Shown here: positions 32,042 through 41,573 of the stretch, one piece after another
Numbering within the stretch: position 1 is the stretch's first letter
How the letters are laid out: each line of letters starts with the position of its first letter
Source of the DNA: Dorea sp. 5-2
GTDB lineage: Bacteria; Bacillota; Clostridia; Lachnospirales; Lachnospiraceae
DNA length: 64,000 nt
Assembly (NCBI RefSeq): GCF_000403455.2
Contig: NZ_KE159748.1
Coordinates: 199,345 to 263,344 of the forward strand
Reading direction: 5' to 3'
The notes under the pieces: model-generated
Databases searched by the model: none
What the model was told of the DNA's origin: nothing
What the model saw: the letters and a program-made list of their open reading frames with translations, nothing else
Translations under genes and position numbers: made by a program

Positions 32042-32650
32042 ATGGGACAGATTAAGGTAGAGAAAAATGTGGGAGGGATCAAAGGGCTCTGTGTGATCGA
32101 GCCTGCCGTCCATGGAGACGCCCGCGGATATTTTATGGAGACGTATAATCTAAGAGATATGGAAGAAGCCGGGCTTACGATGAATTTTGTGCAGGATAAC
32201 CAGTCTTGTTCTGCCAAAGGAGTTCTGCGCGGCCTGCATTTTCAAAAGGAATTTCCACAAGGGAAGCTGGTCAGAGTGATCCGGGGTTCGGTATTCGATG
32301 TGGCGGTTGACTTAAGGAGAGACAGCGAGACTTACGGGAAATGGTTTGGCATTGAGCTGACAGAAGAGAATAAGAAGCAGTTCTACATTCCGGAAGGCTT
32401 TGCACATGGGTTCCTGGTGCTGAGCGATGCGGCGGAATTCTGTTATAAGTGTACGGATTTCTATCATCCGGGTGATGAGGGAGGACTGGCGTGGAATGAT
32501 CCCCAGATCGGCATCACATGGCCGGAGTTAACGGGAGAGTACCCCGGAAACGCGTCGGCAGAGGGATATCGCCTGAAGGATGGGACGGCATTGAACTTAA
32601 GTGAGAAAGACCAGCTCTGGGCAGGATTAAGAGATACCTTTCAATTTTAA
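32042..32650 (+). CDS. rmlC: dTDP-4-dehydrorhamnose 3,5-epimerase
   Basis: A 202-residue cupin enzyme that epimerises C3 and C5 of the keto sugar. Landmarks are GDARGYFMETY, VQDNQSCSAKGVLRGLHFQ with the catalytic His, FDVAVDLRRDSETYGKW and YIPEGFAHGFLVLSD. It ends the rml operon and is followed directly by a strong terminator. GAGGAGAGG precedes the ATG. Confidence 0.96.
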   Translation: MGQIKVEKNVGGIKGLCVIEPAVHGDARGYFMETYNLRDMEEAGLTMNFVQDNQSCSAKGVLRGLHFQKEFPQGKLVRVIRGSVFDVAVDLRRDSETYGKWFGIELTEENKKQFYIPEGFAHGFLVLSDAAEFCYKCTDFYHPGDEGGLAWNDPQIGITWPELTGEYPGNASAEGYRLKDGTALNLSEKDQLWAGLRDTFQF

Positions 32651-32670
32651 ATTAAGAAGATTAAATTAAG

Positions 32671-32720
32671 AAGGGGCTGCCGCAAAGTATCGTCAGAAAC
32701 TTTGCGGCAGCCCCTTTTTG
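32671..32720. terminator. Bidirectional terminator between rmlC and the glycosyltransferase
   Basis: An 18-bp stem, AAGGGGCTGCCGCAAAGT against its complement at 32699-32716, with a 10-base loop, then a T-run on the plus side. The A-residues before the stem provide T on the minus strand, so it can end both converging transcripts. Confidence 0.95.
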
Positions 32721-32743
32721 CAGATTGCAGAAGCGATCAATAG

Positions 32744-33724
32744 TTATTTTCTGCATATTTTCCGTGTAAACCAGTCTCTTGCATATGCGAATGTATGGCG
32801 GATCAACTGGGCTTCGATCCGTATATAGTTAGGAAGATGGCGAATGCAGAACGGGACTTTTTTCTGGGATCTCATGGTGCGCATGCCTTCCTGTATCCCT
32901 TCTTTATACTCTTTCCCCCAGCCTATTTTCAAAAAGAATACATATTTCACAAGATACCCGCTCAGAAGAGGCAGGAAGTTGAGGATCAGGATCGGCAAAG
33001 GCATATTTTTGTAGTTTACATACAGATTGTTGCGCGCCGAGAGCTTTACCTTGAACGCATTATACTTGGAACCGCTGGTACCGCTTCCGACGTGGAAGAC
33101 CTGGGCGGCAGGGCAGAACATATTTCGGTAGCCGTAGATCCTGGCGCGGTATCCGATGTCGATGTCTTCCAGATATGCGAAATGAGCCTCGTCAAAGTAT
33201 CCGATCTTTCGAAAAGCGCTGCGGCGGTAGATAGAAGCGCCTGCGCATGCCGAGAATATCTCATCTGCTTTCGTGTAATTTGTGACAGGGCGTCCTGCGC
33301 CCCGGCAGATTCCCCAGCCGATCACCGTATAGAGATCACCGGCGCTGTCGATCAGTTCCGGGTGGTACATCTGGATCATCTTGCTGCTTACGGAGAAGAT
33401 CCGGGGAGATCGTTCGATGGCATGGAGTAGTTCTTCTACAAAATACGGATCAGCCGTAGTATCATTATTAAGAAGGATCACATAGGGGGTGCCGGAACGG
33501 CGGATCCCGATATTTACTGCTTTGCTGAATCCATAATTCTGGTCAAGGGCGATGATCTCGATCTTTGGATAATGTTCCTTCATATATTCGATGCTTCCGT
33601 CTGTGGAGGCATTGTCGACGACAAGGATCTTAAAATCTTTACAGGTCTGTTCTTCAAGAGAAGCAAGACAAGGTTTCATAAAGTGTTTTCCGTTATAGTT
33701 AGGAATTACGATTGTTATTTTCAT
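32744..33724 (-). CDS. GT2-family glycosyltransferase (rhamnosyltransferase-like)
   Basis: A 326-residue GT-A enzyme. It shows ITIVIPNYNGKHFMKPCLAS, VVDNASTDGS, VILLNNDTTADPYFVEEL with the metal-binding acidic pair, and GYFDEAHFAYLEDIDIGYRA. C-terminal residues include a hydrophobic stretch (LPILILNFLPLLSGYLVKYVFF) for membrane attachment. The closeness of the rml genes suggests rhamnosyl transfer, but the sugar cannot be proved from sequence. It is transcribed alone, opposite to the rml operon. Confidence 0.9.
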   Translation of the reverse strand: MKITIVIPNYNGKHFMKPCLASLEEQTCKDFKILVVDNASTDGSIEYMKEHYPKIEIIALDQNYGFSKAVNIGIRRSGTPYVILLNNDTTADPYFVEELLHAIERSPRIFSVSSKMIQMYHPELIDSAGDLYTVIGWGICRGAGRPVTNYTKADEIFSACAGASIYRRSAFRKIGYFDEAHFAYLEDIDIGYRARIYGYRNMFCPAAQVFHVGSGTSGSKYNAFKVKLSARNNLYVNYKNMPLPILILNFLPLLSGYLVKYVFFLKIGWGKEYKEGIQEGMRTMRSQKKVPFCIRHLPNYIRIEAQLIRHTFAYARDWFTRKICRK

Positions 33725-33923
33725 ATAGATTACCCTTAGAAACCACCGGGATGCAATATCTGCCGATGATCTCTTCCTAAAGTATATTTGCTGTCATCTG
33801 TATTACCGACTTATTATAGCAAATAAATTCGTTTTGTGCTATATTAATTTACAATATCATGTAACCATTGAAATATGCGCCGGCGTGGATCAAACGAGCC
33901 GTCGCAGAGCAGGAGGCAGGATC

Positions 33924-34946
33924 ATGGAGAAGGATAAATTCAGCAATCAGGTCAGATGGTATAATTTTATTTTGTGTATTCTGGTTGTTTTGATTCATAC
34001 GAATAACACCGACATATTTATCGGGCAGGCTCCTGCCGTGAATGCGATAGAGTCTTTTCTGACAGATCAGGTGGCAAGAACCGCTAATGCAGGATTTTTC
34101 TTGTGTTCAGGATATCTTTTTTACCGGAATTTTTCTATGGACCGGCTGGCGGATAAGTGGAAGAGACGCCTTTTCAGTACGGTGCTTCCGTTTGCCGTCT
34201 GGAATCTGTTCTATTATTTTATACGCCTTGCCGCCGCAAAGATCGCGGGGCCGCTAGGAGCGTTCCGGCAGGAGGCTGTATGGAGTTTCAGTGAATTGTT
34301 TCAGGCGGTCGTCCTTTACAAATACAACACCATTTTCTGGTTTCTGCAGTTTCTGATCGTATATATCTATGTCTGCCCGTTGATCTACCTGCTGATCCGT
34401 AACAGATATATAGGATTTGCTGTGCTTTTGGGCGTCCTGCTGCTTGCCGGCAGCGGGTGTCTGTATGGATTCGGGAGTACCTGTGCGTCTATGGTGAACT
34501 GGTTGTTTCTCTACATGGCGGGCGGATATCTGGGACTCCATGGGAAGCGCCGGGTTGAAACCCAGGCGGGATCGCCGGGCGTGCTGTTATTCACAGTTTT
34601 GGGATCTGTGACGTCGCACCTGTTCTTCCGGGCATGCCCGGAGCTTACCGGACAGCTGTTGTATTATCTGTTTGACGCGATGCTTCTGTGGAATGTATTA
34701 AGTTATAGGAAGCTTCCGGAGGCAAGATGGTGGATGAAGGATACTTTTTACATATATGCGGTTCACTTCCTTATCGTCCGGGCGGGGAACAAACTGGTGT
34801 ATGCATGTCTTGGCAATGCTTTGGGGGCAGGGCTTTGGATGTTTCTGCTGCTGCCGGTGTCCGTCGTCGTATTCTGTGCATATTCAGGACGTTTTTTGAA
34901 GCGGTATACTCCGTTTTTCTGGAAGGTCATATCGGGAAACCGGTAA
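33924..34946 (+). CDS. Acyltransferase-3 family membrane protein
   Basis: A 340-residue integral membrane protein with about ten segments. It opens RWYNFILCILVVLIHTNN with the conserved membrane histidine, then FFLCSGYLFYRNF and KWKRRLFSTVLPFAVWNLFYYF. This fits the Acyl_transf_3 group that O-acylates surface glycans. The start follows AGGAGG at good distance. It is probably a decorating enzyme for the polysaccharide made by its neighbours; donor and acceptor are unknown. Confidence 0.82.
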   Translation: MEKDKFSNQVRWYNFILCILVVLIHTNNTDIFIGQAPAVNAIESFLTDQVARTANAGFFLCSGYLFYRNFSMDRLADKWKRRLFSTVLPFAVWNLFYYFIRLAAAKIAGPLGAFRQEAVWSFSELFQAVVLYKYNTIFWFLQFLIVYIYVCPLIYLLIRNRYIGFAVLLGVLLLAGSGCLYGFGSTCASMVNWLFLYMAGGYLGLHGKRRVETQAGSPGVLLFTVLGSVTSHLFFRACPELTGQLLYYLFDAMLLWNVLSYRKLPEARWWMKDTFYIYAVHFLIVRAGNKLVYACLGNALGAGLWMFLLLPVSVVVFCAYSGRFLKRYTPFFWKVISGNR

Positions 34947-35005
34947 TTTGCGTCTCTTTTTTGAGATCATTAATAGAATGTTAAGAAAAAGAGTGTAATA
35001 ATGGG

Positions 35006-35034
35006 TTGCCGATAGTGGCAAATTATTGTATTAT
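35006..35034 (+). promoter_or_regulatory. Promoter of the polysaccharide assembly operon
   Basis: TTGCCG (35006-35011), a 17-base spacer and TATTAT (35029-35034), about 46 bases before the start of the sugar-phosphate transferase gene. Confidence 0.65.
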
Positions 35035-35079
35035 AAAATGAAATGTTTTTTTGAGTTATATGGTTTTTTACGAAAATAG

Positions 35080-36492
35080 GTGGAGAAATTGATTAAAGAC
35101 AATCAAAAATTGTTAAACAGGCTCCATGTGGTAGTTGACGCGCTGGCGTTGGTGTTTTCCTATATTTCGGCATGGTATATCAGGTTTAAGAGCGGGATCT
35201 TCGAGTTGGATCCGTGGTTTTTCTCTCTGGGAGATTATATGCGAAGCCTCTTTATCCTCGTGCCTGCGTATCTGATCCTGTACTATGTCTTTCAGTTGTA
35301 TACGCCGAAGCGTGTACAGGGACGAAGGCTTGAAGCATGGCATATCATACAGGCGAATGTGATCGGAATGATGGCGTTCATCCTGTATCTCTATATCATG
35401 AGACAGCCGGATTTCTCCAGGCTGATGATCTTCGTATTTTTCGGTATTAACATCTGTGTGGAAGTGACGATCCGGAACATTATCCGCGAATGTCTGCGCA
35501 ATATGCGGCGGCAGGGTTATAATCAGAAGCATATCGTGATGATCGGGTACAGCCGGGCGACGGAACAGTATATCGACAGGGTTAGGGCGAATCCGGAGTG
35601 GGGTTATATCATCCGGGGAATTCTTGCAGATAATGTGCAGAGAGGCACGCAGTACAAAGGGATCAAGGTGATCGGGCGTACGGAGAACCTGACGATCATA
35701 CTGCCGGAGAATAAGCTGGATGAGATCGTGATCACGCTTGGACTGGCGGAATACCACAAGCTGGAACACATCGTGGGTATGTGTGAGAAGTCGGGAGTGC
35801 ATACGAAGTTCGTTCCGGACTATAACAACATTATCCCGACAAAGCCTTATACGGAAGACCTGCTGGGTATGCCGGTCATCAATATACGGAGGGTACCTCT
35901 TAATAATGTGTTGAACGCGCTGGTGAAGAGGTGCGTGGATGTGTTCGGTGCAATGGTCGCGCTGCTCCTGTTCGCACCGGTGATGGCAGTGGTTGCCGTG
36001 ATCATTAAGGTTACGGCGCCGGGACCGCTGATCTACAGTCAGGAAAGGATCGGTCTTCAGAACAAGCCGTTTCGGATGTATAAGTTTCGTTCTATGGTTG
36101 TCCAGGATCAGTCTTCGGAGAAGAAGCAATGGACTGTTCAGAATGATCCGCGGGTTACGCCCATCGGAAGATTCATCCGTAAGACGAGTATAGACGAGCT
36201 CCCGCAGCTTATCAATGTGCTGATGGGGGATATGAGCCTGGTCGGGCCAAGGCCGGAGCGCCCGCAGTTCGTGGAGCAGTTCAAGGAGGAGATACCGCGG
36301 TATATGATCAAACATCAGGTGCGTCCGGGACTTACCGGGTGGGCGCAGGTGAACGGATACCGCGGAGATACGTCTATCCGTAAGCGGATAGAACATGATC
36401 TGTATTATATTGAGAATTGGACGTTGGGATTTGATCTTAAGATTTTATTTCTGACATTTTTTAAAGGTTTTGTGAATAAGAATGCATATTGA
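35080..36492 (+). CDS. Undecaprenyl-phosphate sugar phosphotransferase (initiating transferase)
   Basis: A 470-residue polyisoprenyl-phosphate hexose-1-phosphate transferase (WbaP/CpsE type). Four membrane helices fill residues about 15-120; a CoA-binding-like middle domain follows ([17 protein letters not shown]). The C-terminal catalytic domain begins at a fifth helix ([22 protein letters not shown]) and has [35 protein letters not shown] and [12 protein letters not shown]. It loads the first sugar of the repeat unit on the lipid carrier. The GTG at 35080 lacks a clear site; a TTG at 35089, just after GGTGGAG, may be the real start. Confidence 0.93.
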   Translation: MEKLIKDNQKLLNRLHVVVDALALVFSYISAWYIRFKSGIFELDPWFFSLGDYMRSLFILVPAYLILYYVFQLYTPKRVQGRRLEAWHIIQANVIGMMAFILYLYIMRQPDFSRLMIFVFFGINICVEVTIRNIIRECLRNMRRQGYNQKHIVMIGYSRATEQYIDRVRANPEWGYIIRGILADNVQRGTQYKGIKVIGRTENLTIILPENKLDEIVITLGLAEYHKLEHIVGMCEKSGVHTKFVPDYNNIIPTKPYTEDLLGMPVINIRRVPLNNVLNALVKRCVDVFGAMVALLLFAPVMAVVAVIIKVTAPGPLIYSQERIGLQNKPFRMYKFRSMVVQDQSSEKKQWTVQNDPRVTPIGRFIRKTSIDELPQLINVLMGDMSLVGPRPERPQFVEQFKEEIPRYMIKHQVRPGLTGWAQVNGYRGDTSIRKRIEHDLYYIENWTLGFDLKILFLTFFKGFVNKNAY

Positions 36493-36524
36493 TCTATGCG
36501 GTCTGCGGGGTCTTTGACTTTCGG

Positions 36525-36582
36525 GGCGGTCGCCGGATATCCATGCGGGCATGGCTGCTTGGCTCGCTGCTTCGCGGGAATA
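36525..36582 (-). repeat. Interspersed palindromic element, copy 3 (divergent)
   Basis: On the minus strand it begins TTATTCCCGCG and ends GGCGACCGCC, with the palindromes in the middle changed to GCCATGCCCGCATGG. It lies between the transferase stop and the LCP start, inside the operon. Confidence 0.65.
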
Positions 36583-36595
36583 AAGGGAGACAGAT

Positions 36596-37870
36596 ATGGG
36601 TAATAGGAACGATAAGAGAGCGGATAGAAGGGAACGAGAGAGACGGGGGCAGGATACTGCACGCCGGGACAGGAGAGAACGAGGAAGAGAACGAGATAGA
36701 AGAGACCGGGACAGAAGAGACCGGGAGAGAGCAGACAGGGACAGACGGGGCAGAAGAAGGCATGCCGGAATGACTCTGGATGAGCGCAGGAAACAGCGAA
36801 AGAAGAGGAGGCGCAAGCGGTTTGCGATCCTTGCACTGGAGATCGTCATACTTTTGCTCCTGTGTGTCGTCGGTTATGGTTTTTTGAAACTGGGGAAACT
36901 GGATTTCAAGGTACTGGATGAAGAGAAACTGGAAGCATACCGGGATACCGGACCCTATACGAATATCGCACTGTTCGGGCTTGATTCGAGGAACGGTGAA
37001 TTGGAAGGCGGCGTACAGAGCGATTGTATCATGATCGTCAGCATTAATAATGAGACCAATGACGTGAAGCTCTTATCTGTCTATCGTGATACGCTGCTCC
37101 AACAGAAAAACGGGACATATGAGAAAGCGAATTCGGCGTACAACCGAGGAGGGCCGGAAGAGGCGATCAGTCTGCTGAACCGTAATTTCGATCTTGATAT
37201 CAGGAATTATATGAGTGTCAATTTTACGGCATTGGTCAATGTGATCGACCTTCTGGGAGGGATCGATCTTGAGATGACGTCGGAAGAGGCTGACTGGAGT
37301 AACCGGTATGCCGTCGAGACAGCAGAGGTTGCAGGAAAAGAGTGTATCAACATTGAGGTAAAAGACGGAACGCAGCATGTGGACGGGGTACATGCCGTGG
37401 CTTTTGCAAGGATCCGTTATACGGAGGGGTATGACTTTAAGCGGACACAGCGGCAGCGGATCGTATTGAATAAAGTTGCCGAGAAAGCGAAGGAGGCGAA
37501 TCTTCTGACACTGAATAATATCGTGGATGAAGTATTCCCGCTGGTGTCTACAAGTTTTTCTGTGAAGGACATGTTGGGATTTGCGGCAAATATACTGGAT
37601 TATGAGTTGGTGGAGACGGGAGGATTCCCGTACCAGGTAACGACCAGCGACACTGTCCGGGATCATAACGGAGCCTATGTCGTGCCGATCGATCTCGCAG
37701 AGAATGTAAGACAGATGCATCAGTCTCTTTTTGCGGAGGAATCCTATGAGCCGTCGAAAAAGGTATGCGACATAAGAGATGCGATCATATATCTGACCGG
37801 TGTCTCAGAGGGCGCGGAGGCATATAATACAATGTTTGAAGGAGACGTTCATAATGAGGGTGCGCAGTAA
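36596..37870 (+). CDS. LytR-CpsA-Psr family glycopolymer ligase with Arg/Asp-rich N-terminus
   Basis: A 424-residue LCP protein that should attach the finished glycan to peptidoglycan. Residues 1-80 are cytoplasmic and extraordinarily charged, with runs of RDRR and DRRDRERADRDRR. One membrane helix follows (FAILALEIVILLLLCVVGYGFL, about 82-104). The external LCP domain has FGLDSRNGELEGGVQSDCIM, LLSVYRDTLLQ, NRGGPEEAISLLN and ARIRYTEGYDFKRTQRQR. AGGGAGA precedes the ATG. The Wzy-like gene overlaps its end by 17 bases. Confidence 0.92.
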   Translation: MGNRNDKRADRRERERRGQDTARRDRRERGRERDRRDRDRRDRERADRDRRGRRRHAGMTLDERRKQRKKRRRKRFAILALEIVILLLLCVVGYGFLKLGKLDFKVLDEEKLEAYRDTGPYTNIALFGLDSRNGELEGGVQSDCIMIVSINNETNDVKLLSVYRDTLLQQKNGTYEKANSAYNRGGPEEAISLLNRNFDLDIRNYMSVNFTALVNVIDLLGGIDLEMTSEEADWSNRYAVETAEVAGKECINIEVKDGTQHVDGVHAVAFARIRYTEGYDFKRTQRQRIVLNKVAEKAKEANLLTLNNIVDEVFPLVSTSFSVKDMLGFAANILDYELVETGGFPYQVTTSDTVRDHNGAYVVPIDLAENVRQMHQSLFAEESYEPSKKVCDIRDAIIYLTGVSEGAEAYNTMFEGDVHNEGAQ

Positions 37871-39239
37871 TACGATCATGGAATATGGGACATATATGCT
37901 GGTGTATCTGGCAAGTTATGTCTCGTCTCTGGCAGGGCTTCCGGTGCTGTCAGGCATTCTGTTGGTAATAGAGGCTCTCTATCTGTATGTACATCTGGTA
38001 AGGCAGGCGGGGAGCCTGATCGAGCTTCGGGCGTGGTTTACCCTTGCCTGGGTAGGAGGACAGGGGATCGCCTGCATGCAGCTTAGCAGGCTGCAGACAA
38101 ACTGGCATTACATGACCTGGATCGCTTTCTGCCTGATCTACCTGGGATTTGGGATTGGCTATGAGTGGGGGCAGCAGTATGGTAAGATAGAAGAGGCAGA
38201 ACTTAAGAAGGATGCCGTCGTTGCGGGGCGGCTGTATATCTGTATTGTCCTGCTGGCGGCAGTATCCGTCCTGTGTTTTGTCTGTGAGATGGCGGCGGGA
38301 GACTATATTCCGCTTTTTGCGGGCGAGACACACGGAGCTTACTATTATCAGGCGACAGGGCTTCATTATTTTACGATCAGCTGCATCCTGATCCCGGCGA
38401 TCACGGTACTCTATGTCAAAGTGAGTGAGTCTGTGAGGAATAAGAGACTGTTTTTGCTGATCCCGGCAAATATCCTGGCGGTAGGGATGCCTTTTCTCTA
38501 TGTATCAAGATTTCAGTTAGTATTTGTGGTTGGTTTTGCCGTGGTAACATTCATTATGGTGAATAAGAAGCTGCGGCTTAAGACGATGGGGATCTTGTTG
38601 GGATTGTTGATCCCGGTTTATATCCTGACGGTGATGAGAAGTTCTTATGACGTATCTTATCTGAACCAGGTCTTTGAGATGAAATACGGCAATATGCCGC
38701 TTATCCTGTCGCAGCCATATATGTACATTGCGAATAATTTTGAGAATTTTAATTATATGGTAGTCAATCTTACGGAGCATACATGGGGGCTGCGGCTTTT
38801 GTATCCGTTCTTTGCGCTGACCGGTCTTAAGCGGTTGTTTCCGACGCTTGCCGCGTCGGAGGTATTCCTGATCAAACCGGAACTTACGACGCTTACCATG
38901 TTCTACGACGCATATTATGATTTTGGCGTATTCGGTATCTTTTTCTTTGTTTTCGTGATCGGCATGGCGGCGAAGGTATTGATGAACGCCATAAAAAAGG
39001 ACTGTAATCCGGTGGTCTATCTGTTCTATGGACAGATGGCGATTTATCTGGGACTTGCCTTTTTTACGACTTGGTTCAGCAATCCGACGACATGGTTCTG
39101 GCTGATACTGACAGGGATAATGTACTGGTTTATAGGGCATGATAGGAGTAAGCACGAATTGAGAAAGAGGACAGAGGATAAGGTTTGCGCGCAGGAAGCT
39201 GCGGTAAAAGAGGATAGGATGGATGAAGAGACAGTGTGA
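37854..39239 (+). CDS. Wzy-like oligosaccharide repeat-unit polymerase, copy 1
   Basis: A 461-residue membrane protein with about twelve segments and a long loop in the second half. It has the look of O-antigen/oligosaccharide repeat-unit polymerases: LHYFTISCILIPAITVLYV, SRFQLVFVVGFAVVTFIMV, SQPYMYIANNFENFNYMV and LTMFYDAYYDFGVFG. It would join lipid-linked repeat units outside the membrane. I start at 37854 after AAGGAG, overlapping the LCP gene. The next gene is a close paralogue. Confidence 0.82.
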   Translation: MRVRSNTIMEYGTYMLVYLASYVSSLAGLPVLSGILLVIEALYLYVHLVRQAGSLIELRAWFTLAWVGGQGIACMQLSRLQTNWHYMTWIAFCLIYLGFGIGYEWGQQYGKIEEAELKKDAVVAGRLYICIVLLAAVSVLCFVCEMAAGDYIPLFAGETHGAYYYQATGLHYFTISCILIPAITVLYVKVSESVRNKRLFLLIPANILAVGMPFLYVSRFQLVFVVGFAVVTFIMVNKKLRLKTMGILLGLLIPVYILTVMRSSYDVSYLNQVFEMKYGNMPLILSQPYMYIANNFENFNYMVVNLTEHTWGLRLLYPFFALTGLKRLFPTLAASEVFLIKPELTTLTMFYDAYYDFGVFGIFFFVFVIGMAAKVLMNAIKKDCNPVVYLFYGQMAIYLGLAFFTTWFSNPTTWFWLILTGIMYWFIGHDRSKHELRKRTEDKVCAQEAAVKEDRMDEETV

Positions 39240-40557
39240 TGTCATGAAAGAATATGGTACGTATACGGCGGCTTTTTTGATCAGTTATCTTGCCTCATGC
39301 GCCGGGTTTTATTATGCGGCGGGGAGTATACTGATGGCGGAAGCGGTCTGGCTGTACGTGCATTGGAGCAGGCAGGCTGAGAATCTGACAGAGCTTAGAG
39401 CTCTTTTTACTCTTGCCTGGGTAGGCGGGCAGGGGGTCGCGTGTCTGAAATTAAGCCGGCTGCAGAGCGATTGGCTGCCGGTTACGTGGCTGTGTTTTTT
39501 CCTGATCTATATAGGGTTTTGCCTGGGGTATGAATGGGGACGGAAGAAACAAGTATCATGCCGCAAAGAGATCGTTAAAGATGATGTGCAGGCGGGAAGG
39601 CTGCTTTTTTGTATCCTTTGCCTTTCGTTGGCGTCTCTTGTGTGCTTTATCTTTGAAGCCGTGAGAGTAGGATTTATCCCGCTGTTTTCAGAGGAACCAC
39701 ATGCATATTCTTATTTTCATGTATCAGGCGTACATTATTTTACGATCAGCTGCATCTTAGTGCCGGCGATCACCGTGTTATACCTTAAGACAGTGCAGGC
39801 GGCGGGTACGAAGGAGAAGCTGATCCTATTGCTGGCAAATGCGGAAGCGGCGGCGATCCCGATCCTGTGTGTGTCAAGATTCCAGCTTTTATTCGCCGTT
39901 GGCTTTGCAGTCGTTACATATATTATGGTTCACAGGACGATCCGCCTGCGTACTCTGGGACTGATCTTTGCGGCGCTGATACCTGTGTATGTGATATTGA
40001 CTGTGTTCCGTCATCATGACGTGGCTTATCTGAATGGTATATTTGAGATGAAATACGAGAAGATGCCGATCTTTATCACGCAGCCGTATATGTATGTCGC
40101 GAATAATTATGAGAATTTTAACTGTATGGCAGAACAGCTCACGCAACATAGCTTTGGGATTCGGATGCTGTTTCCTGTATTTGCGCTGACGGGGCTTAAG
40201 TTCGTGTTCCCGCAGCTTACATCTTCTGTGGTATATCTGACGAAACCGGAACTTACGACACTGACGATGTTCTATGACGCATATTATGATTTTGGCGTGC
40301 CGGGCGTATTCTTATTCGCAGTGTTGGTCGGCGGCGCCGCAGGCAGGATGATGATCGTTATAAAGGAGAGCACGAACCCGGCGGCGTATCTGTTCTACGG
40401 ACAGATGGCGATCTATCTGGGGCTTGCCTTTTTTACCACGTGGTTCAGCAATCCGACGACGTGGTTCTGGCTGGTACTGACAGGGATGATGTATTGGTAT
40501 GTGGGATATGATAAGGATAAAGGACACAGGGAGAAGGAGGAAGGCAGTGGAATATGA
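39223..40557 (+). CDS. Wzy-like oligosaccharide repeat-unit polymerase, copy 2
   Basis: A 444-residue paralogue of the preceding gene; the two can be aligned end to end, with near-identical blocks such as KPELTTLTMFYDAYYDFGV and FYGQMAIYLGLAFFTTWFSN. It is a tandem duplication that has since diverged, mostly in the external loops. It overlaps the first copy by 17 bases. An ATG at 39244 (MKEYGTY) is an alternative start that aligns better with the paralogue. Two polymerases may produce two linkages or may act on different repeat units. Confidence 0.82.
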   Translation: MKRQCDVMKEYGTYTAAFLISYLASCAGFYYAAGSILMAEAVWLYVHWSRQAENLTELRALFTLAWVGGQGVACLKLSRLQSDWLPVTWLCFFLIYIGFCLGYEWGRKKQVSCRKEIVKDDVQAGRLLFCILCLSLASLVCFIFEAVRVGFIPLFSEEPHAYSYFHVSGVHYFTISCILVPAITVLYLKTVQAAGTKEKLILLLANAEAAAIPILCVSRFQLLFAVGFAVVTYIMVHRTIRLRTLGLIFAALIPVYVILTVFRHHDVAYLNGIFEMKYEKMPIFITQPYMYVANNYENFNCMAEQLTQHSFGIRMLFPVFALTGLKFVFPQLTSSVVYLTKPELTTLTMFYDAYYDFGVPGVFLFAVLVGGAAGRMMIVIKESTNPAAYLFYGQMAIYLGLAFFTTWFSNPTTWFWLVLTGMMYWYVGYDKDKGHREKEEGSGI

Positions 40558-41479
40558 GATGGAGCAGGCAGTAGACGTGGTGATTCCCGTATGTCGTCCG
40601 GATGAACGGCTGATGAAGATCCTTAAGAGGCTTAGAAGGCAGAGTTATCCGGTGAGGAAGATCTACCTTATGCATACGAGATCCGGGAAGCTTCCGGACG
40701 GGATAGAGGATATGGAGGGGGTTACCGTTGAGAGTATCGAACCGGAAGAATTCGATCATGGGGCGACTCGCGACAGGGGGCTTCGCTTATCGGATGCGAA
40801 GATCATAGTATTCATGACACAGGACGCCGTGCCGGCGGATACAGAGCTCATCAGGGAACTGGTGCGGCCGTTGCTTGAAGAGAAGGATGTGGGGGTCGCA
40901 TATGCGCGCCAGCTTCCTTCGAAGGACTGTGATGTGATCGAGCGTTATACGAGGACGTTTAATTATCCAAAGGAGAGCCGCATCAAGGGAAGCGGTGATA
41001 TGGAAGAACTGGGGATCAAGACATTCTTCTGTTCGGATGTGTGTGCTGCATATCGAAGAGAGATCTATGAGATGGCGGGAGGATTCACAAAGAAGACGAT
41101 ATTTAATGAAGACATGATCATAGCGGCGCATATGGTAAGGGCGGGATACCGGGTGGCATATGCGGCAAAGGCAAGAGTCGTTCATTCTCATAATTATACG
41201 GGAATACAGCAGTTTAGGCGGAATTTTGACCTGGCAGTATCTCAGGCAGATCATCCCGAGGTCTTTGAAGAGATCCGTTCGGAGAGTGAAGGGATCCGTA
41301 TGGTAAAGCAGACCATGCGGTATCTGTGCAGAAGCAGGAAGGCGTACCTGCTTCCGTCACTGGTCTATAAGAGCGGCTGCAAGTATGCCGGATACCGGCT
41401 GGGGCGTTGTTATCGGAAGCTTCCGCAATGGATGATCTTAAGATGTACGGCGAATCGGTTATATTGGATGAAAAGTTGA
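40547..41479 (+). CDS. GT2-family glycosyltransferase
   Basis: A 310-residue GT-A enzyme. It shows VDVVIPVCRPDERLMKILKRL, EEFDHGATRDRGL, IIVFMTQDAVPAD and FNEDMIIAAHMVRAGYRVAYA, the pattern of rhamnosyltransferases. The GTG start at 40547 is chosen because AAGGAGG lies exactly 6 bases upstream; it overlaps the second polymerase gene by 11 bases. It is the last gene of the 35-41.5 kb operon. Confidence 0.9.
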   Translation: MEYEMEQAVDVVIPVCRPDERLMKILKRLRRQSYPVRKIYLMHTRSGKLPDGIEDMEGVTVESIEPEEFDHGATRDRGLRLSDAKIIVFMTQDAVPADTELIRELVRPLLEEKDVGVAYARQLPSKDCDVIERYTRTFNYPKESRIKGSGDMEELGIKTFFCSDVCAAYRREIYEMAGGFTKKTIFNEDMIIAAHMVRAGYRVAYAAKARVVHSHNYTGIQQFRRNFDLAVSQADHPEVFEEIRSESEGIRMVKQTMRYLCRSRKAYLLPSLVYKSGCKYAGYRLGRCYRKLPQWMILRCTANRLYWMKS

Positions 41480-41495
41480 AAAAATATATTTTTCG

Positions 41496-41524
41496 TTGCA
41501 GTTTTATTGAAAATGCGGTAGTAT
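41496..41524 (+). promoter_or_regulatory. Promoter before the second LCP gene
   Basis: TTGCAG (41496-41501), 17-base spacer, TAGTAT (41519-41524), 50 bases upstream of the ATG at 41574. Confidence 0.6.
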
Positions 41525-41573
41525 TATGTAGTGTATTATCATAAATCGGACTGTTAAGAAAGGATATAGAGGA

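Noticed and set aside
35113-36396. Long open frame on the minus strand inside the sugar-phosphate transferase gene
   Set aside because: It has His/Arg/Asp-rich antisense composition, no ribosome site, and the plus strand has clear family motifs throughout.
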